Assembly: GCF_014217785.1 (NCBI RefSeq)
Contig: NZ_CP048814.1
Span: 1,302,001 to 1,366,000 of the forward strand
Length of the DNA stretch: 64,000 nucleotides
From: Rhodococcus triatomae
GTDB taxonomy: Bacteria > Actinomycetota > Actinomycetes > Mycobacteriales > Mycobacteriaceae
Reading direction: 5' to 3'
Position numbers and translations under genes: made by a program
The notes under the pieces: generated by a model
Database searches by the model: none
What the model saw: only the letters and a program-made list of their open reading frames with translations
What the model was told of the DNA's origin: nothing
Shown: positions 42,782 through 52,391 of the stretch, in pieces
How positions within the stretch are numbered: position 1 is the stretch's first letter
Layout of the letters: each line of letters begins with the position of its first letter

Positions 42782-43765
42782 TCAGGCGCCGATCGAGGCC
42801 TTCAGCATCGGCAACATCCTCCACAGCTGGTCCTGCCAGTACGGCCAGCTGTGCGTGCCCACCGGCGGGTAGTCGTAGTGGGCGCCGATACCCATGATCG
42901 CGAGCTGGACCTCGAACGAGCGGGTGTTGGCCAGCGACAACGCTTCCAAGCCCATTCCGGTGGCGGTGTTGAAGTAGTCGATCGGGGTGACCGGCTGGTT
43001 GTGCGGGCCCGGCAGACCGCTGCCCGCGGAGATCCACATCGGCAGACCGCGCAACCGCTCGGCCTGGACCAGCGGGTCGTGGCGCAGCCACGCCGGATCC
43101 CACGGCGGTCCCCACATCGCGTCGGCGTTGAAACGTCCGGCGTCGAGCATCGCGATGCGGATCGCCTCCCGCATACCCGGCGCCGAGAGGTTGAGGTATC
43201 CCGACATCGCCCCGGCGAAGCGGAACTTGTCCCGGTGGTGCGCCGCCAGGATCAACGCCGCGTTACCGCCCATCGACAGGCCGACCACGGCGTTGCTGCT
43301 GCGGTCGATCCCGTACCGGGCAGCCAGATGATTCGGCAGGTTCTGGGTGAGGAACGACTCCCACTTGTACGTGTACGGCTGGTTGGTGAAGTTGTTGGGT
43401 GCGTACCAGTCGGCATAGAAGCTGGACTCGCCGCCGACCGGCATGATCACGTTGACTCCGTGGTCGGAGAGCCACGCGGCGTTGGTCTCGTGCTCCCAAC
43501 CGCTGACGTCGTTGGTGGCGCGAAGTCCGTCGAGCAGGTAGACGGCCTTGTTGCTGCCGTTGTTCGCCAGCCACATCCGCACCTTGATGTGCCCGACACC
43601 GCCGGGCGCGGGCACCCAGTCCTCACGGAAACGGTCGTACGGGTGAGCCGCGGCCGTGGCGGTACCTGCGAGCATCAACGCAGCCGGCGCGATCAGCACC
43701 GCGACGAGTAGCTGCACGAGTACGCGGAGCCGCGCACTCCCACGCTTCTTCGCAACTGTGCCCAT
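42782..43765 (-). CDS. Mycolyltransferase, antigen 85 / corynomycolyltransferase family
   Basis: A 327-residue secreted esterase-fold enzyme that transfers mycolic acids to trehalose and arabinogalactan in the cell envelope. A Sec signal with a helix at about residues 14-38 ends near ATAAAHP. The nucleophile is Ser in VGLSMGGNAAL (about residue 158), and the C-terminal His lies in GTHSWPYWQDQL. WLSDHGVNVIMPVGGESSFY and the Lys-Trp-Glu block KWESFLTQNLP are also family marks. The ATG at 43765 follows AGGAGG. Its presence ties the genome to mycolic-acid bacteria. Confidence 0.93.
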   Translation of the reverse strand: MGTVAKKRGSARLRVLVQLLVAVLIAPAALMLAGTATAAAHPYDRFREDWVPAPGGVGHIKVRMWLANNGSNKAVYLLDGLRATNDVSGWEHETNAAWLSDHGVNVIMPVGGESSFYADWYAPNNFTNQPYTYKWESFLTQNLPNHLAARYGIDRSSNAVVGLSMGGNAALILAAHHRDKFRFAGAMSGYLNLSAPGMREAIRIAMLDAGRFNADAMWGPPWDPAWLRHDPLVQAERLRGLPMWISAGSGLPGPHNQPVTPIDYFNTATGMGLEALSLANTRSFEVQLAIMGIGAHYDYPPVGTHSWPYWQDQLWRMLPMLKASIGA

Positions 43766-43936
43766 TGGATCAGCCTCCTGACAGACGTCCCCGAGCCGGG
43801 TGTGCCACGTCACGGTATATCCCGGCACAGTCAGCACATCGGGTCACACACAGAATTGTTACCAACTCGGCGACGTCCGGGAGGGCCTTCGGAGGCTCGA
43901 TTTCCGCCTGACCGGCGGCGGGGTACCGTCGACCCC

Positions 43937-44860
43937 ATGTCCCGTGCGCCGTTGCCGCTTCGTGACGGCCTCGGACCGTCCCGAGTGCGCCTGCCCGACG
44001 AGGGCACGTGGCAGACGATCCTGGAACACCTGGTGGACCGATTCCCCGCGGACGAGCAGCGATTGCGGGAGAAGGTCGCCGCAGGAGAGGTGGTCGACGA
44101 GAGCGGGCGGCCGATCGGCACCGACACCGCGTTCCGGCCCCGTTCTGCGGTGTTCCTCCACCGGGACCCGCCGGTGGAGACGAGGATCCCCTTCGAGATC
44201 GAGATCCTGTACCGCGACGACGACATCGTCGTCGTCGACAAGCCGCATTTCCTCGCCACCATGCCGCGGGGCGGATTCGTGGCGGAATCGGTGCTGGTAC
44301 GGCTACGGCGGGAGTGGGACCTGCCGGACGCGAGTCCCGCACACCGGCTCGACCGCCTCACCGCAGGGGTACTCCTGTTCACCGTCCGGCCCGCGGTCCG
44401 CGGCGCCTATCAGCAGCTGTTCGAGCAGCGCCGGACGGACAAGACGTACGAGGCGATCGCGCGCCACGACCCCGATCTCACGCTGCCCGCCGGCGTCCGC
44501 AGTCACATCGTCAAGACACCGGGCACCCTCCAGGCCTTCGAGGTGGACCGCGAACCCAACAGCGAGAGCCTGATCGAACGCCTCGACGTCCGGGGCGAAT
44601 TCGCCCGCTACCGCCTGACACCGAGAACCGGGAAGACCCACCAGCTCCGCGTGCACATGAACTCCCTCGGGATCGCCCTGCACGGTGACCCGCTCTACCC
44701 GCGGATCGACGACGTTGCGCCGGACGACTATTCGTGCCCGCTCCGGCTGCTGTCGCGGTCCCTGTCGTTCACCGACCCGCTCTCCGGTCGCCGCCGCGAG
44801 TTCACCAGCACGCGCACCCTGGCCTGGCCGGACGAGGAGCCGGGCCGAACGCGACGCTAG
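43937..44860 (+). CDS. RluA-family pseudouridine synthase
   Basis: A 307-residue RNA-modifying enzyme. The catalytic aspartate is in PAHRLDRLTAGVLLF (about residue 137), and RYRLTPRTGKTHQLRVHMNS and GIALHGDPLYPRI near the C-terminus complete the RluA fold. The first 80 residues form an unusual Pro/Arg-rich N-terminus without a clear S4 domain. It isomerises uridines in rRNA or tRNA; which position cannot be read. The ATG at 43937 lacks a strong ribosome site. Confidence 0.9.
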   Translation: MSRAPLPLRDGLGPSRVRLPDEGTWQTILEHLVDRFPADEQRLREKVAAGEVVDESGRPIGTDTAFRPRSAVFLHRDPPVETRIPFEIEILYRDDDIVVVDKPHFLATMPRGGFVAESVLVRLRREWDLPDASPAHRLDRLTAGVLLFTVRPAVRGAYQQLFEQRRTDKTYEAIARHDPDLTLPAGVRSHIVKTPGTLQAFEVDREPNSESLIERLDVRGEFARYRLTPRTGKTHQLRVHMNSLGIALHGDPLYPRIDDVAPDDYSCPLRLLSRSLSFTDPLSGRRREFTSTRTLAWPDEEPGRTRR

Positions 44861-44908
44861 GGCCCTCGTTCCCTTTCGCCCGGTGCGGAAACTGGGCAGG
44901 ATGAGGTC

Positions 44909-46453
44909 ATGAGCCGAGCCGACGCCCCCACCGTCCTGCGGGAAACCGAACGCAAGTACGACGCGACGTCGGAACAGAGTCTCCCCAGCCTGTCCGGGTT
45001 GCCGGGTGCCGCGGGCGATCCCCACGTCGACAGCGTGCAGCTGTCCGCGCTCTACTACGACACCGCCGATCATCGCCTGCTGGCGGCGGGGATCACGCTG
45101 CGTCGCCGCGAGGGCGGCGAGGACGCGGGCTGGCACCTGAAGATCCCCGCCGGGGGCGACACCCGATCGGAATGGCACTCCCCCGGCGCCGAGGACGAGA
45201 CCGGCAACGGTGACGACGTCCCGGAAGCGCTGGTCCATCTCGTCCGCGGTGTCACCCGTGGACACCCGATCGTGCCGATCGCACTGATCACCACCGACCG
45301 GCAGCGGCACCGCGTCGTCGACACCGAGGGCGCGCCGTTGGTGGAGGTGGTCTCCGACGTGGTCGTCAGCGCCGGCGGCAGCGGCGCCGACGAGGAACTG
45401 GTGTGGCGCGAGATCGAGGTGGAGGAAGCCCCGGACGGGCACGAGACCGCGGATGCGATCGACGCCCGCCTGTGTGAGGCGGGATTCGTCCGCTCCGCCT
45501 TCCCCTCGAAGCTCAGCCGGGCTGTCGGTGCCGCCGCCCCGACAGCCGATGCCGCGCCGGGCTCCGGGACACCGGACGCGCGGGAGCTGTTGCGGCGCTA
45601 TGTCGCCGACCACGCGCAGTCGCTGTCGACGGCGGATCTGGCACTGCGGGCGGACCCGCGGGCCTCGGTACATGCCTTCCGGGTAGCCTCCCGGCGGGTG
45701 CGCAGCGCCCTGCAGACCTCCGCGAAGCGTCTCGATCTCGAGGCGGCGGCCGGGCCACTCGTCGACGAACTCCGCTGGGCCGGTCAGAAACTCGGAGATG
45801 CACGGGATATCGAGGTGCAGTGGAAGCGGCTGGTGGACCGTCTCGACGACCTCGACGACGTCCCGGACCGCGAAGCCGTGCGCGCCCGGATCGACGAGTA
45901 CTTCTCGTCACTGGAGGCGACCGCCCGCGAACAGATCGCGGACACCCTCGACTCGGCCCGATACCTCGAGTTCCGCGACGCCCTCGACACCTTCGCCGCC
46001 CAGCTCTCGACCGGCGTGATCGGGAGGACGCGGCCCGCGAAGTCGGTGCGCAAGGACCTCCGACGCCTCACCCACTCGGTCGATTCCCGGGTCCGAGCCG
46101 TCCGGCGAGCATCGGACCGCACCGAGCGGGACGAGAGAATTCACCGAGTCCGCAAGGGCGCCAAGAAGCTCCGGTACGCCCTCGAACTGAGCCGGCCCTA
46201 CACCGGCAAGAACGCCAAGCGCGCGGTACGCAAGCTCACCGGCCTCCAGGACCTCCTGGGCGAACACCAGGACTCCGTGGTCGCCGCCGAGCATCTGCGT
46301 GTGATGTCCGATTCCCAGGACCATTCCACGATCGTCGGCTTCGGACTCGGGATGGTGTACCGGCGCGAACTCGACCTCACCGATCAGCTGTCGAGCCGAG
46401 TGCGCAGCGAATGGCGTACCGCCCGCAAAGCGGCCCGCAAGATCTGGCGATGA
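44909..46453 (+). CDS. CYTH-CHAD domain protein
   Basis: A 514-residue two-domain protein. Residues 1-200 are a CYTH domain with the ETERKYD signature (ExExK) and paired acidic/basic strands, binding triphosphates and metals. Residues 220-510 are a CHAD domain, helical and rich in conserved His, Arg and Lys (HAFRVASRRVRSAL, RIHRVRKGAKKLRYALELS), known to bind polyphosphate. The combination suggests polyphosphate metabolism or storage, or triphosphatase activity. It begins 48 bases after the pseudouridine synthase gene and precedes a universal stress protein gene. Confidence 0.92.
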   Translation: MSRADAPTVLRETERKYDATSEQSLPSLSGLPGAAGDPHVDSVQLSALYYDTADHRLLAAGITLRRREGGEDAGWHLKIPAGGDTRSEWHSPGAEDETGNGDDVPEALVHLVRGVTRGHPIVPIALITTDRQRHRVVDTEGAPLVEVVSDVVVSAGGSGADEELVWREIEVEEAPDGHETADAIDARLCEAGFVRSAFPSKLSRAVGAAAPTADAAPGSGTPDARELLRRYVADHAQSLSTADLALRADPRASVHAFRVASRRVRSALQTSAKRLDLEAAAGPLVDELRWAGQKLGDARDIEVQWKRLVDRLDDLDDVPDREAVRARIDEYFSSLEATAREQIADTLDSARYLEFRDALDTFAAQLSTGVIGRTRPAKSVRKDLRRLTHSVDSRVRAVRRASDRTERDERIHRVRKGAKKLRYALELSRPYTGKNAKRAVRKLTGLQDLLGEHQDSVVAAEHLRVMSDSQDHSTIVGFGLGMVYRRELDLTDQLSSRVRSEWRTARKAARKIWR

Positions 46454-46494
46454 GGCACTCTGACAGCCACCCCCGTCGGGAAGGAACCGAGGTC

Positions 46495-47385
46495 ATGAAC
46501 GCTCCGGCTCATCGCCACCACGTCGTGGTCGGCGTCGACGGATCCGATACTTCGACCGGAGCCGCACTGTGGGCTGCCGCGCTCGCGTCCACCTGGGGGT
46601 GCACCCTGGTCGTCGCCCATGCGATACCCCAGGACGGCACCCGCTACAGTCCCGCGGCGGTACTGGCCGAGTCCCAGTTCATCAGTCAACTCCGTGAGGA
46701 CGCGGAAGCGATCGTCGACGCCGCACTCGCCGCCGTACGCGAGGCGTATCCCAGCGTGGACGTGCAGCATTCGGTCGGTGCCGGACCCGCGGGAGCATTC
46801 CTCGTGGATGCGGCCGCCCACGCCCGGGCCGTGGTCCTCGGATCGACCGGGTCCGGCGCTTTCCGCTCGCTGCTGCTCGGTTCCACGGCACTGCACGTCG
46901 CGAACCGGGCGCCGTGCCCCGTCACCGTGTGGCGCGGCACCCACACCCACCCGGACTCGTCCCCCGTGGTCGTCGGCGTCGACGGCAGCGACCTCAGTTC
47001 CGCCGCCGTCGACTCCGCATTCGAGTTCGCGTCGTTCTTCGACGCCCCGATCGTGGCCGTGCACACCTGGCAGGGCTCGCCGTCTCTCGGCGCCGGGGGC
47101 ACCGGCCTGCTCGTGGACTGGGACACCGTCGCACAGGAGGAGGAGGCCCTCCTCGGTGAACGACTGTCCGGGACGGCCGAGCAGTACCCCGACGTTCCGG
47201 TGCGTCGGGTCGCGGAACAGGGCGGATCGGCCGACACGATCCTGCGCGAGGCGGCCGGCGCCCAGCTGATCGTGGTCGGCAGCCACGGCCGCGGCCCGCT
47301 TCTCGGTGCGATGATGGGATCCACCAGCCAGAACATCCTGCACCACGCCCGCTGTTCGGTCACCGTGTGCCGACAACAGGACTGA
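46495..47385 (+). CDS. Tandem universal stress protein
   Basis: A 296-residue protein with two UspA domains. Each begins with a strand ending VVGVDGSD (residues about 11 and 159). Each ends with the ATP-binding loop, GSTGSGAFRSLLLGST in the first and GSHGRGPLLGAMMGSTSQ in the second. Tandem Usp proteins of actinobacteria bind ATP and are induced in hypoxia or stationary phase. An in-frame ATG at 46450 would add 15 residues; 46495 has the better site (AAGGAA). Confidence 0.92.
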   Translation: MNAPAHRHHVVVGVDGSDTSTGAALWAAALASTWGCTLVVAHAIPQDGTRYSPAAVLAESQFISQLREDAEAIVDAALAAVREAYPSVDVQHSVGAGPAGAFLVDAAAHARAVVLGSTGSGAFRSLLLGSTALHVANRAPCPVTVWRGTHTHPDSSPVVVGVDGSDLSSAAVDSAFEFASFFDAPIVAVHTWQGSPSLGAGGTGLLVDWDTVAQEEEALLGERLSGTAEQYPDVPVRRVAEQGGSADTILREAAGAQLIVVGSHGRGPLLGAMMGSTSQNILHHARCSVTVCRQQD

Positions 47386-47440
47386 CCGCGCCGGTCCGAA
47401 ACACGGCAGTGCGAGCCACTCCGCTGGTGTAATGGGTGCG

Positions 47441-48532
47441 ATGACGGACAGCGATCCCGAGCACCCGGCCGATCCCGAACCTCCGGCTCCCCGGCGCCGG
47501 TGGCGCCGGGCCCGAATCGTCCTCGGTGTCCTGCTCGTCGTCGTCCTCACCGTCGAGGTCGTACTGATCTGGCCCGAACTGTCCGACAGCGTACGCACTC
47601 TCGGGCACATCTCGTGGCCGTGGATGGTCGCCGCGGTACTGGCCTCACTGGCGTCGATGTGGAGCTTCGCGAGAGTGCAGAGAACGCTGCTCGGGGTGGG
47701 CGGCGTCCACATCCGTCAGCGCGATTCGCTGGCCGTCGCGTTCGCGGCCAACTCGATGAGCGTGACCCTGCCGGGCGGTCCGGTACTGGCGACGACGTTC
47801 ACCTACCGGCGCACCCGGATCTGGGGCGCCACCCCGGTCGTCGCGACCTGGCAGCTGGTCATGGCCGGCGCCCTGCAGGCGATCGGCCTGGCACTGATCG
47901 GGGTCTCGGGCGCCCTGCTCGTCGGGGCGCGCACCAATCCGTTCTCGCTGATCTTCACGGTCGGTGCGGTGTTCGCGTTCCTCGTCCTCGCGCAGTACGC
48001 CGCCTCCCGACCCGACGCGCTCGAGGGCATCGGGATCACGGCCGTCAAGGCGCTCAACTGGATCCGGAAGAAGCCCCCGCTGAACGGGGTGCGGCGATGG
48101 AAGCGGATCGTCGACCAGATCGGGGCGGTGCGAATGAACCGCACCGATGCCACCCGGTCGCTCGGCTGGTCTCTGTTGAACTGGATCACCGATGCCAGCT
48201 GCCTGGCTTTCGCGTGCTACGCGATCGGTGGGTTTCCTGCGCTCGCCGGCCTCGCCGTCGCGTATGCCGCGGGGAACACCGCACGCTCGGCCATTCCCCT
48301 GCTCCCGGCCGGTCTCGGCGTGATGGACGCGGTTCTGGTTCCGGCGTTGACCGCGGCGGGACTGACCGGCGCCCAGGCGGTCTCGGCGGTCGTCATCTAC
48401 CGACTGGTCAGCTTCCTCCTCATGGCGGTGATCGGCTGGATCGTCTTCGCCGTCAGATTCCGCGGTTCCGAGGAGGAGGACCCGATGCGGGACGGCGACG
48501 GACCCGACATCGAGCCGCTGTGGGGAAAGTAG
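47441..48532 (+). CDS. YbhN/UPF0104-family (LPG synthase-TM-like) membrane protein
   Basis: A 363-residue integral membrane protein with about eight helices. ANSMSVTLPGGPVLATTFTY, NTARSAIPLLPAGLGVMDA and the flanking helices mark the lysylphosphatidylglycerol-synthase transmembrane family (UPF0104/YbhN), presumed flippases or lipid-handling proteins. A TGTAAT -10-like element at 47428-47433 lies seven bases before the ATG at 47441, so a leaderless transcript is possible; ATG 47432 is the alternative. The charged C-terminal tail is acidic. Confidence 0.85.
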   Translation: MTDSDPEHPADPEPPAPRRRWRRARIVLGVLLVVVLTVEVVLIWPELSDSVRTLGHISWPWMVAAVLASLASMWSFARVQRTLLGVGGVHIRQRDSLAVAFAANSMSVTLPGGPVLATTFTYRRTRIWGATPVVATWQLVMAGALQAIGLALIGVSGALLVGARTNPFSLIFTVGAVFAFLVLAQYAASRPDALEGIGITAVKALNWIRKKPPLNGVRRWKRIVDQIGAVRMNRTDATRSLGWSLLNWITDASCLAFACYAIGGFPALAGLAVAYAAGNTARSAIPLLPAGLGVMDAVLVPALTAAGLTGAQAVSAVVIYRLVSFLLMAVIGWIVFAVRFRGSEEEDPMRDGDGPDIEPLWGK

Positions 48533-48554
48533 GGCTCTCGTCCCAGGCCCGAGA

Positions 48555-49211
48555 TCAGCCCCCGAGTCGGCGGAACACCAGGCGCACCGCCGAGGCGAGG
48601 TGCTCCAGGACATCCTCCGCCGACATCCGCCCGGCCACCCACGACACGAGCGTCGACATCCAGACGTCGCCGATGACGCGCACCGCGTTGAGCTGCACCG
48701 GCGACAGCTCCGCGGCCCCGATCGCCTTTCCGAACATCTGGCCCATCAGCGCACCGATCGCATCCAGTTCGGCGGACGCCGACGCATCGGCGAACATGTA
48801 GGCACGCACCATCGCCTCGTACCTCGGATGATCGCGTTCGAGAACCGTCGTGTTCTTCTGCAGGATGAACAGGATCCGCTCCGACGGGGTGTCGCCCGGG
48901 ATCTCGGCCTGCTCGAGCCTGGCCCGCATCCCCTCGAATGCGATGAGCATGCCCATCACCAGCAGGTGGTTCTTCGACGGGAAGTAGCGGTACACGGTGC
49001 CGAGGGCGACGCCGGCCCGGTCGGCCACCGCACGCATCTGCACGGCGTCGTAGCCGCCTTCACTCGCCAGCTCCATCGCGGAATCGACGATGCGTCGATA
49101 GCGCTCGCGCTGCGAGGGCTTGGCGTCGCGAGATGGTAGTTCACCGTCCCGGAGCAGTGACAACAGACCGTCGCGGCCGACTGCCGCCGGTGTTCCTTCG
49201 ACACTCTCCAT
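48555..49211 (-). CDS. TetR-family regulator, KstR-like
   Basis: A 218-residue TetR protein. The helix-turn-helix is AVQMRAVADRAGVALGTVYRYFP at about residues 55-77, interrupted here in naming only, and matches KstR of mycobacteria at many positions. KstR represses sterol-catabolism genes; no sterol genes are next to this one. It lies 22 bases after the MMPL exporter gene on the same strand and is probably co-transcribed with it. It could therefore regulate the exporter instead. Confidence 0.85.
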   Translation of the reverse strand: MESVEGTPAAVGRDGLLSLLRDGELPSRDAKPSQRERYRRIVDSAMELASEGGYDAVQMRAVADRAGVALGTVYRYFPSKNHLLVMGMLIAFEGMRARLEQAEIPGDTPSERILFILQKNTTVLERDHPRYEAMVRAYMFADASASAELDAIGALMGQMFGKAIGAAELSPVQLNAVRVIGDVWMSTLVSWVAGRMSAEDVLEHLASAVRLVFRRLGG

Positions 49212-49233
49212 GGCCGCCCACTATACGGTCCGA

Positions 49234-51390
49234 CTACCCCGGCACATCGGCGCCCGTTCGCTCCGTGGACGGTGTCGCCGTCTCCGGCGCGATCCCCTCG
49301 CCGATTCCGATCCGCCGGTGCAGGCGACGCAGCGGCGCGGGAGCCCACCAGTTCCAGGGCCCCGCCCAGGTCATCAGCGCCGGCACCAGGACGCCCCGCA
49401 CCACGGTGGCGTCGACGAGCACCGCCAGGGCCATGCCGATTCCGAGCTGCTGGAGGAACGTGATGCCGCTCGTCGCGTACAGGGCGAAGGATGCCGCCAG
49501 GACGAGCGCGGCCGCACTCACCAGGGGCGCCGAACGGGACACTCCCCGGATGACGGACAGTGTCGTGTCCCCGGTGCGCTCGTACTCCTCCTTGATACGC
49601 GAGAGCAGGAACACCTCGTAGTCCATCGACAGGCCGTAGGCGATGCAGAACATCAGGATCGGAATACTCGACTCGATCGAGCCCGTCGGTGTGAAGCCCA
49701 ACAACCAAGCCAGGTTGCCTTCCTGGAACCCCCACACCAGCACGCCGAACATCACCGACAGCGACAGCAGGTTGAGCACGGTCGCCTTCAGCGGCGCGAC
49801 CACCGAGCCGGTCATGAGGAACAGGACGCCGAAGCTCACCACCGCGATCAGTGCCGCCGCCAGAGGCAACCGCGACACGACGCCGTCGTTGTAGTCGGCG
49901 AGCAGGGCAGGTGCTCCTCCGACCACCACCTCGTGCGAGCTCGGTATCGCCCGGACGTCGTCCACCAGTTCGTCCGCGCCCCGATCCAATTGGGCCGCAG
50001 TGGGCAGTACCCGTAGTGCGCTGTCGCCGGTAACGGAGGTCAGTGTGTCCACCCGCAACACTCCGGGCAGTTCCGCCACTCGCGCCGCGTGATCGGCGAG
50101 GTCCACCGGCCCGGTGGCCACGGGCACCACCGTGACGGCGTCCGCATCCTCGGTGAGGAAGTCGGCGCGGATCGTGTCGTACACCGCGCGCACCGGCTGG
50201 GAGGCGGGCAGGACCCGGTCGTCGGGAGGCCCGAAGACCACGCCGAGCGCAGGGGCGCCCAGCAGGACGAGGACGGTCACCCCGCCCAACGCTCCCGCCA
50301 GCGGGCGCCTCGTGATCGCGGCGGCGAGCCTGCCCCAGCGGGCAGCCGAAGCGCTCGGGCCGTCACGGCGCGCGAGCGCGCGGCGGCCGAGCAGCATCAA
50401 CGCGGCCGGAAGGATCACGGTGGCACCGGCTACTGCGGTGAGTACCACGGCAATTCCCGCGTAGGCGAAGGACGAGAGGAACGGGAACGGGAAGACGAAC
50501 AGCACCGACAGCGATGCGGCGACCGTGGCTCCGCTGAACACGATCGTGCGCCCGGCCGCGGCGAGCGAGGTGCGTACGGCGTCGGCCACCTCTCGCCCGG
50601 CCCTCAGTTCCTCGCGGAAGCGGTAGACGAGGAACAGCCCGTAATCGACCCCGAGGGCGATGCCCATCACCAGGACGATGTTCGCCGCGAATGTCGACAC
50701 TTCGGTGAAGAGGGTGACGCCGCGCAGGATCGCCAGGGACGCGACGACGGAGAACACTCCGATGCCGAACACGACCAGTGCCAGCCCGAGCCTGCGGAAG
50801 ACGATCCAGAGCAGGCCGACGACGAGTGGGGCGATGAGCAGTTCCGCACGAAGGAAGTCCGCGCGCGCCTGTTCCGCGACGGCCCGGAACACCTGATCGC
50901 CTCCGGCGAGCACGATGTCGATGGCCTCGAGGTCCGTCGACAGCGCGTCGAGGCGCTCCTCCACCACCGGGAGGACGTTGCGCCGCACCTGGTCCGCGTC
51001 TCCGGGCGCCCACGCCATGATCAACGCGGAGGTGCCGTCCTCCGCCGTGAGCGTGGGCGACGCATCCGGGTCCCTGTACGACCAGACGGCGTCGACCCCG
51101 TTCTGTTCGCGCAGCACGTCCATCACCGTCACGGTCTCGTTTTCGACGGCAGGGTCGGACACGGTGCGGCCGTCACGCGGGGTGAGATGTACGGCGATGT
51201 TCGGTGTCGCCGCACCGAACCGCTCCTCCGCCAGTCTCTCCGCCACCGTGGATTCCGCATCGGTGGGCTCGAACCGATTCAGCGACAGCGCATTCATCGT
51301 TCCGGCGGCCGCGCCGCCGAGTACCAGCAGGAGCAGCAGGGCGATCGCGACGACTCGTCGCGGACGCGTGGTGACGAATCGGCCGACCAT
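49234..51390 (-). CDS. MMPL-family RND exporter
   Basis: A 718-residue transporter with about twelve helices in two halves and two large extracytoplasmic loops, the MMPL layout. Each half has the GxxxDY-like motif, ALGVDYGLFLVYRFREEL in the first and GLSMDYEVFLLSRIKEEY in the second, with the buried Asp used in proton coupling. MMPL proteins export lipids or drugs. The frame extends upstream, but the ATG at 51390 starts the usual short cytoplasmic tail and first helix. A palindromic operator pair lies between it and the divergent TetR gene. Confidence 0.9.
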   Translation of the reverse strand: MVGRFVTTRPRRVVAIALLLLLVLGGAAAGTMNALSLNRFEPTDAESTVAERLAEERFGAATPNIAVHLTPRDGRTVSDPAVENETVTVMDVLREQNGVDAVWSYRDPDASPTLTAEDGTSALIMAWAPGDADQVRRNVLPVVEERLDALSTDLEAIDIVLAGGDQVFRAVAEQARADFLRAELLIAPLVVGLLWIVFRRLGLALVVFGIGVFSVVASLAILRGVTLFTEVSTFAANIVLVMGIALGVDYGLFLVYRFREELRAGREVADAVRTSLAAAGRTIVFSGATVAASLSVLFVFPFPFLSSFAYAGIAVVLTAVAGATVILPAALMLLGRRALARRDGPSASAARWGRLAAAITRRPLAGALGGVTVLVLLGAPALGVVFGPPDDRVLPASQPVRAVYDTIRADFLTEDADAVTVVPVATGPVDLADHAARVAELPGVLRVDTLTSVTGDSALRVLPTAAQLDRGADELVDDVRAIPSSHEVVVGGAPALLADYNDGVVSRLPLAAALIAVVSFGVLFLMTGSVVAPLKATVLNLLSLSVMFGVLVWGFQEGNLAWLLGFTPTGSIESSIPILMFCIAYGLSMDYEVFLLSRIKEEYERTGDTTLSVIRGVSRSAPLVSAAALVLAASFALYATSGITFLQQLGIGMALAVLVDATVVRGVLVPALMTWAGPWNWWAPAPLRRLHRRIGIGEGIAPETATPSTERTGADVPG

Positions 51391-51418
51391 ACCGTCCCCC
51401 TGGGAGGCTCGAGGAATT

Positions 51419-51468
51419 AACACGAGTAATTGCTCGTGTTTCGACCAGAATACGAGCAAATGCTCGTA
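51419..51468. promoter_or_regulatory. Twin palindromic operators between MMPL and TetR genes
   Basis: AACACGAGTAATTGCTCGTG plus TT (51419-51440) and TACGAGCAAATGCTCGTA (51451-51468) are both perfect dyads. They share the core ACGAGYAAWTGCTCGT, and their centres are 30 bp apart (about three helical turns). They are in the gap between divergent genes, so the TetR protein at 51557 probably binds them cooperatively. Confidence 0.75.
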
Positions 51469-51556
51469 CTGTCTAGCGGAACCTCACACCGACTACTGCG
51501 ACACTGTTTCCACCGACCAGCCGTCACCGACCAGACGCCCACCGACGAGGAGTGCC

Positions 51557-52180
51557 GTGCCCGACACCGACCAGACGCAGACGCCCCGCAGGCAGGCCCG
51601 TGGCAGGCGACGCAGCGCCGAGATCCTCGACGCGGCCGAACAGGTCTTCGCGGATCGCGGATTCGAGCGAACCACGACGAACGCGATCGCCGAGGCGGCC
51701 CGGATCTCACCGGGGTCGCTCTACCAGTACTTCCGGAACAAGGAGGAGATCGCCGCCGCACTCGCGGAGCGCTACACGAACGCCCTGACCACGGCTCAGG
51801 AAGCAGCCGTCGGCGCGCGCGGTGACGATGCGGAGGAGCTCGATGTGTTCGTCACCCGCGCGGTCGATCGCATGGTGGCGTTCAACGCCGAACACCCGGT
51901 GTTTCTGGCGCTGTTCATGCGCGCGGACGCGCCGACGGCGTTGACCACGGCGATTGCCCCACTCCAGGAAGCCCTCGCCGCACGCGTCCACGAGGTGATC
52001 GCCACCCACGCCCCGGGCCGGGATTCCGCCGACATCGCATTGATCGCGCTCACCGCGCTGCAGATCGCGCGCGGAATCATGCCCGTCGTCGCCCGCGCCG
52101 ACGATCCCCTCGCCAGCCCGCTCACCGCGGAGCTGAAGAGGGCACTGCGCGCCTACCTCTCGGCAGCCATCGGCAACTGA
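51557..52180 (+). CDS. TetR-family regulator
   Basis: A 207-residue TetR repressor. After a basic disordered start (PRRQARGRRRSA), the helix-turn-helix has AAEQVFADRGFERTTTNAIA, then ISPGSLYQYFRNKEEI. The C-terminal domain (FVTRAVDRMVAFNAEHPVFL) is of the TetR_C_41-like type seen with drug exporters. The GTG at 51557 follows GAGGAG. It is divergent from the MMPL exporter gene and likely represses it through the twin operators. Confidence 0.88.
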   Translation: MPDTDQTQTPRRQARGRRRSAEILDAAEQVFADRGFERTTTNAIAEAARISPGSLYQYFRNKEEIAAALAERYTNALTTAQEAAVGARGDDAEELDVFVTRAVDRMVAFNAEHPVFLALFMRADAPTALTTAIAPLQEALAARVHEVIATHAPGRDSADIALIALTALQIARGIMPVVARADDPLASPLTAELKRALRAYLSAAIGN

Positions 52181-52247
52181 GGCTCGCTCGCCCCCCTTCT
52201 GCGATACCGCCCGATCCGTCACCCGGCCGAGGTCCGAGACGAGCACC

Positions 52248-52311
52248 TTGACAGGTAGCAGTACAGGCGTACTGTAAATGAAGTAAGGCAATCCTTACTC
52301 ATTTGCCTTAC
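52248..52311 (+). promoter_or_regulatory. Promoter with overlapping palindromes ahead of the MmgE/PrpD operon
   Basis: TTGACA (52248-52253), 16 bases, then TACTGT (52270-52275) form a good sigma-70 type promoter. CAGTAC-N4-GTACTG (52259-52274) overlaps the -10. Just downstream, AGTAAGG-CAAT-CCTTACT (52282-52299) and GTAAGGCAA-N11-TTGCCTTAC (52283-52311) are nested perfect dyads. The AAGTAAGG half resembles DtxR/IdeR iron boxes only loosely. Confidence 0.6.
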
Positions 52312-52391
52312 GGATCTCTCCGACTCGGCCGTCACGGCCGAGTGGATCACGCCTTCGCGCCGAGGCGGCGCATCGCAGAAGGAGAACGAGA

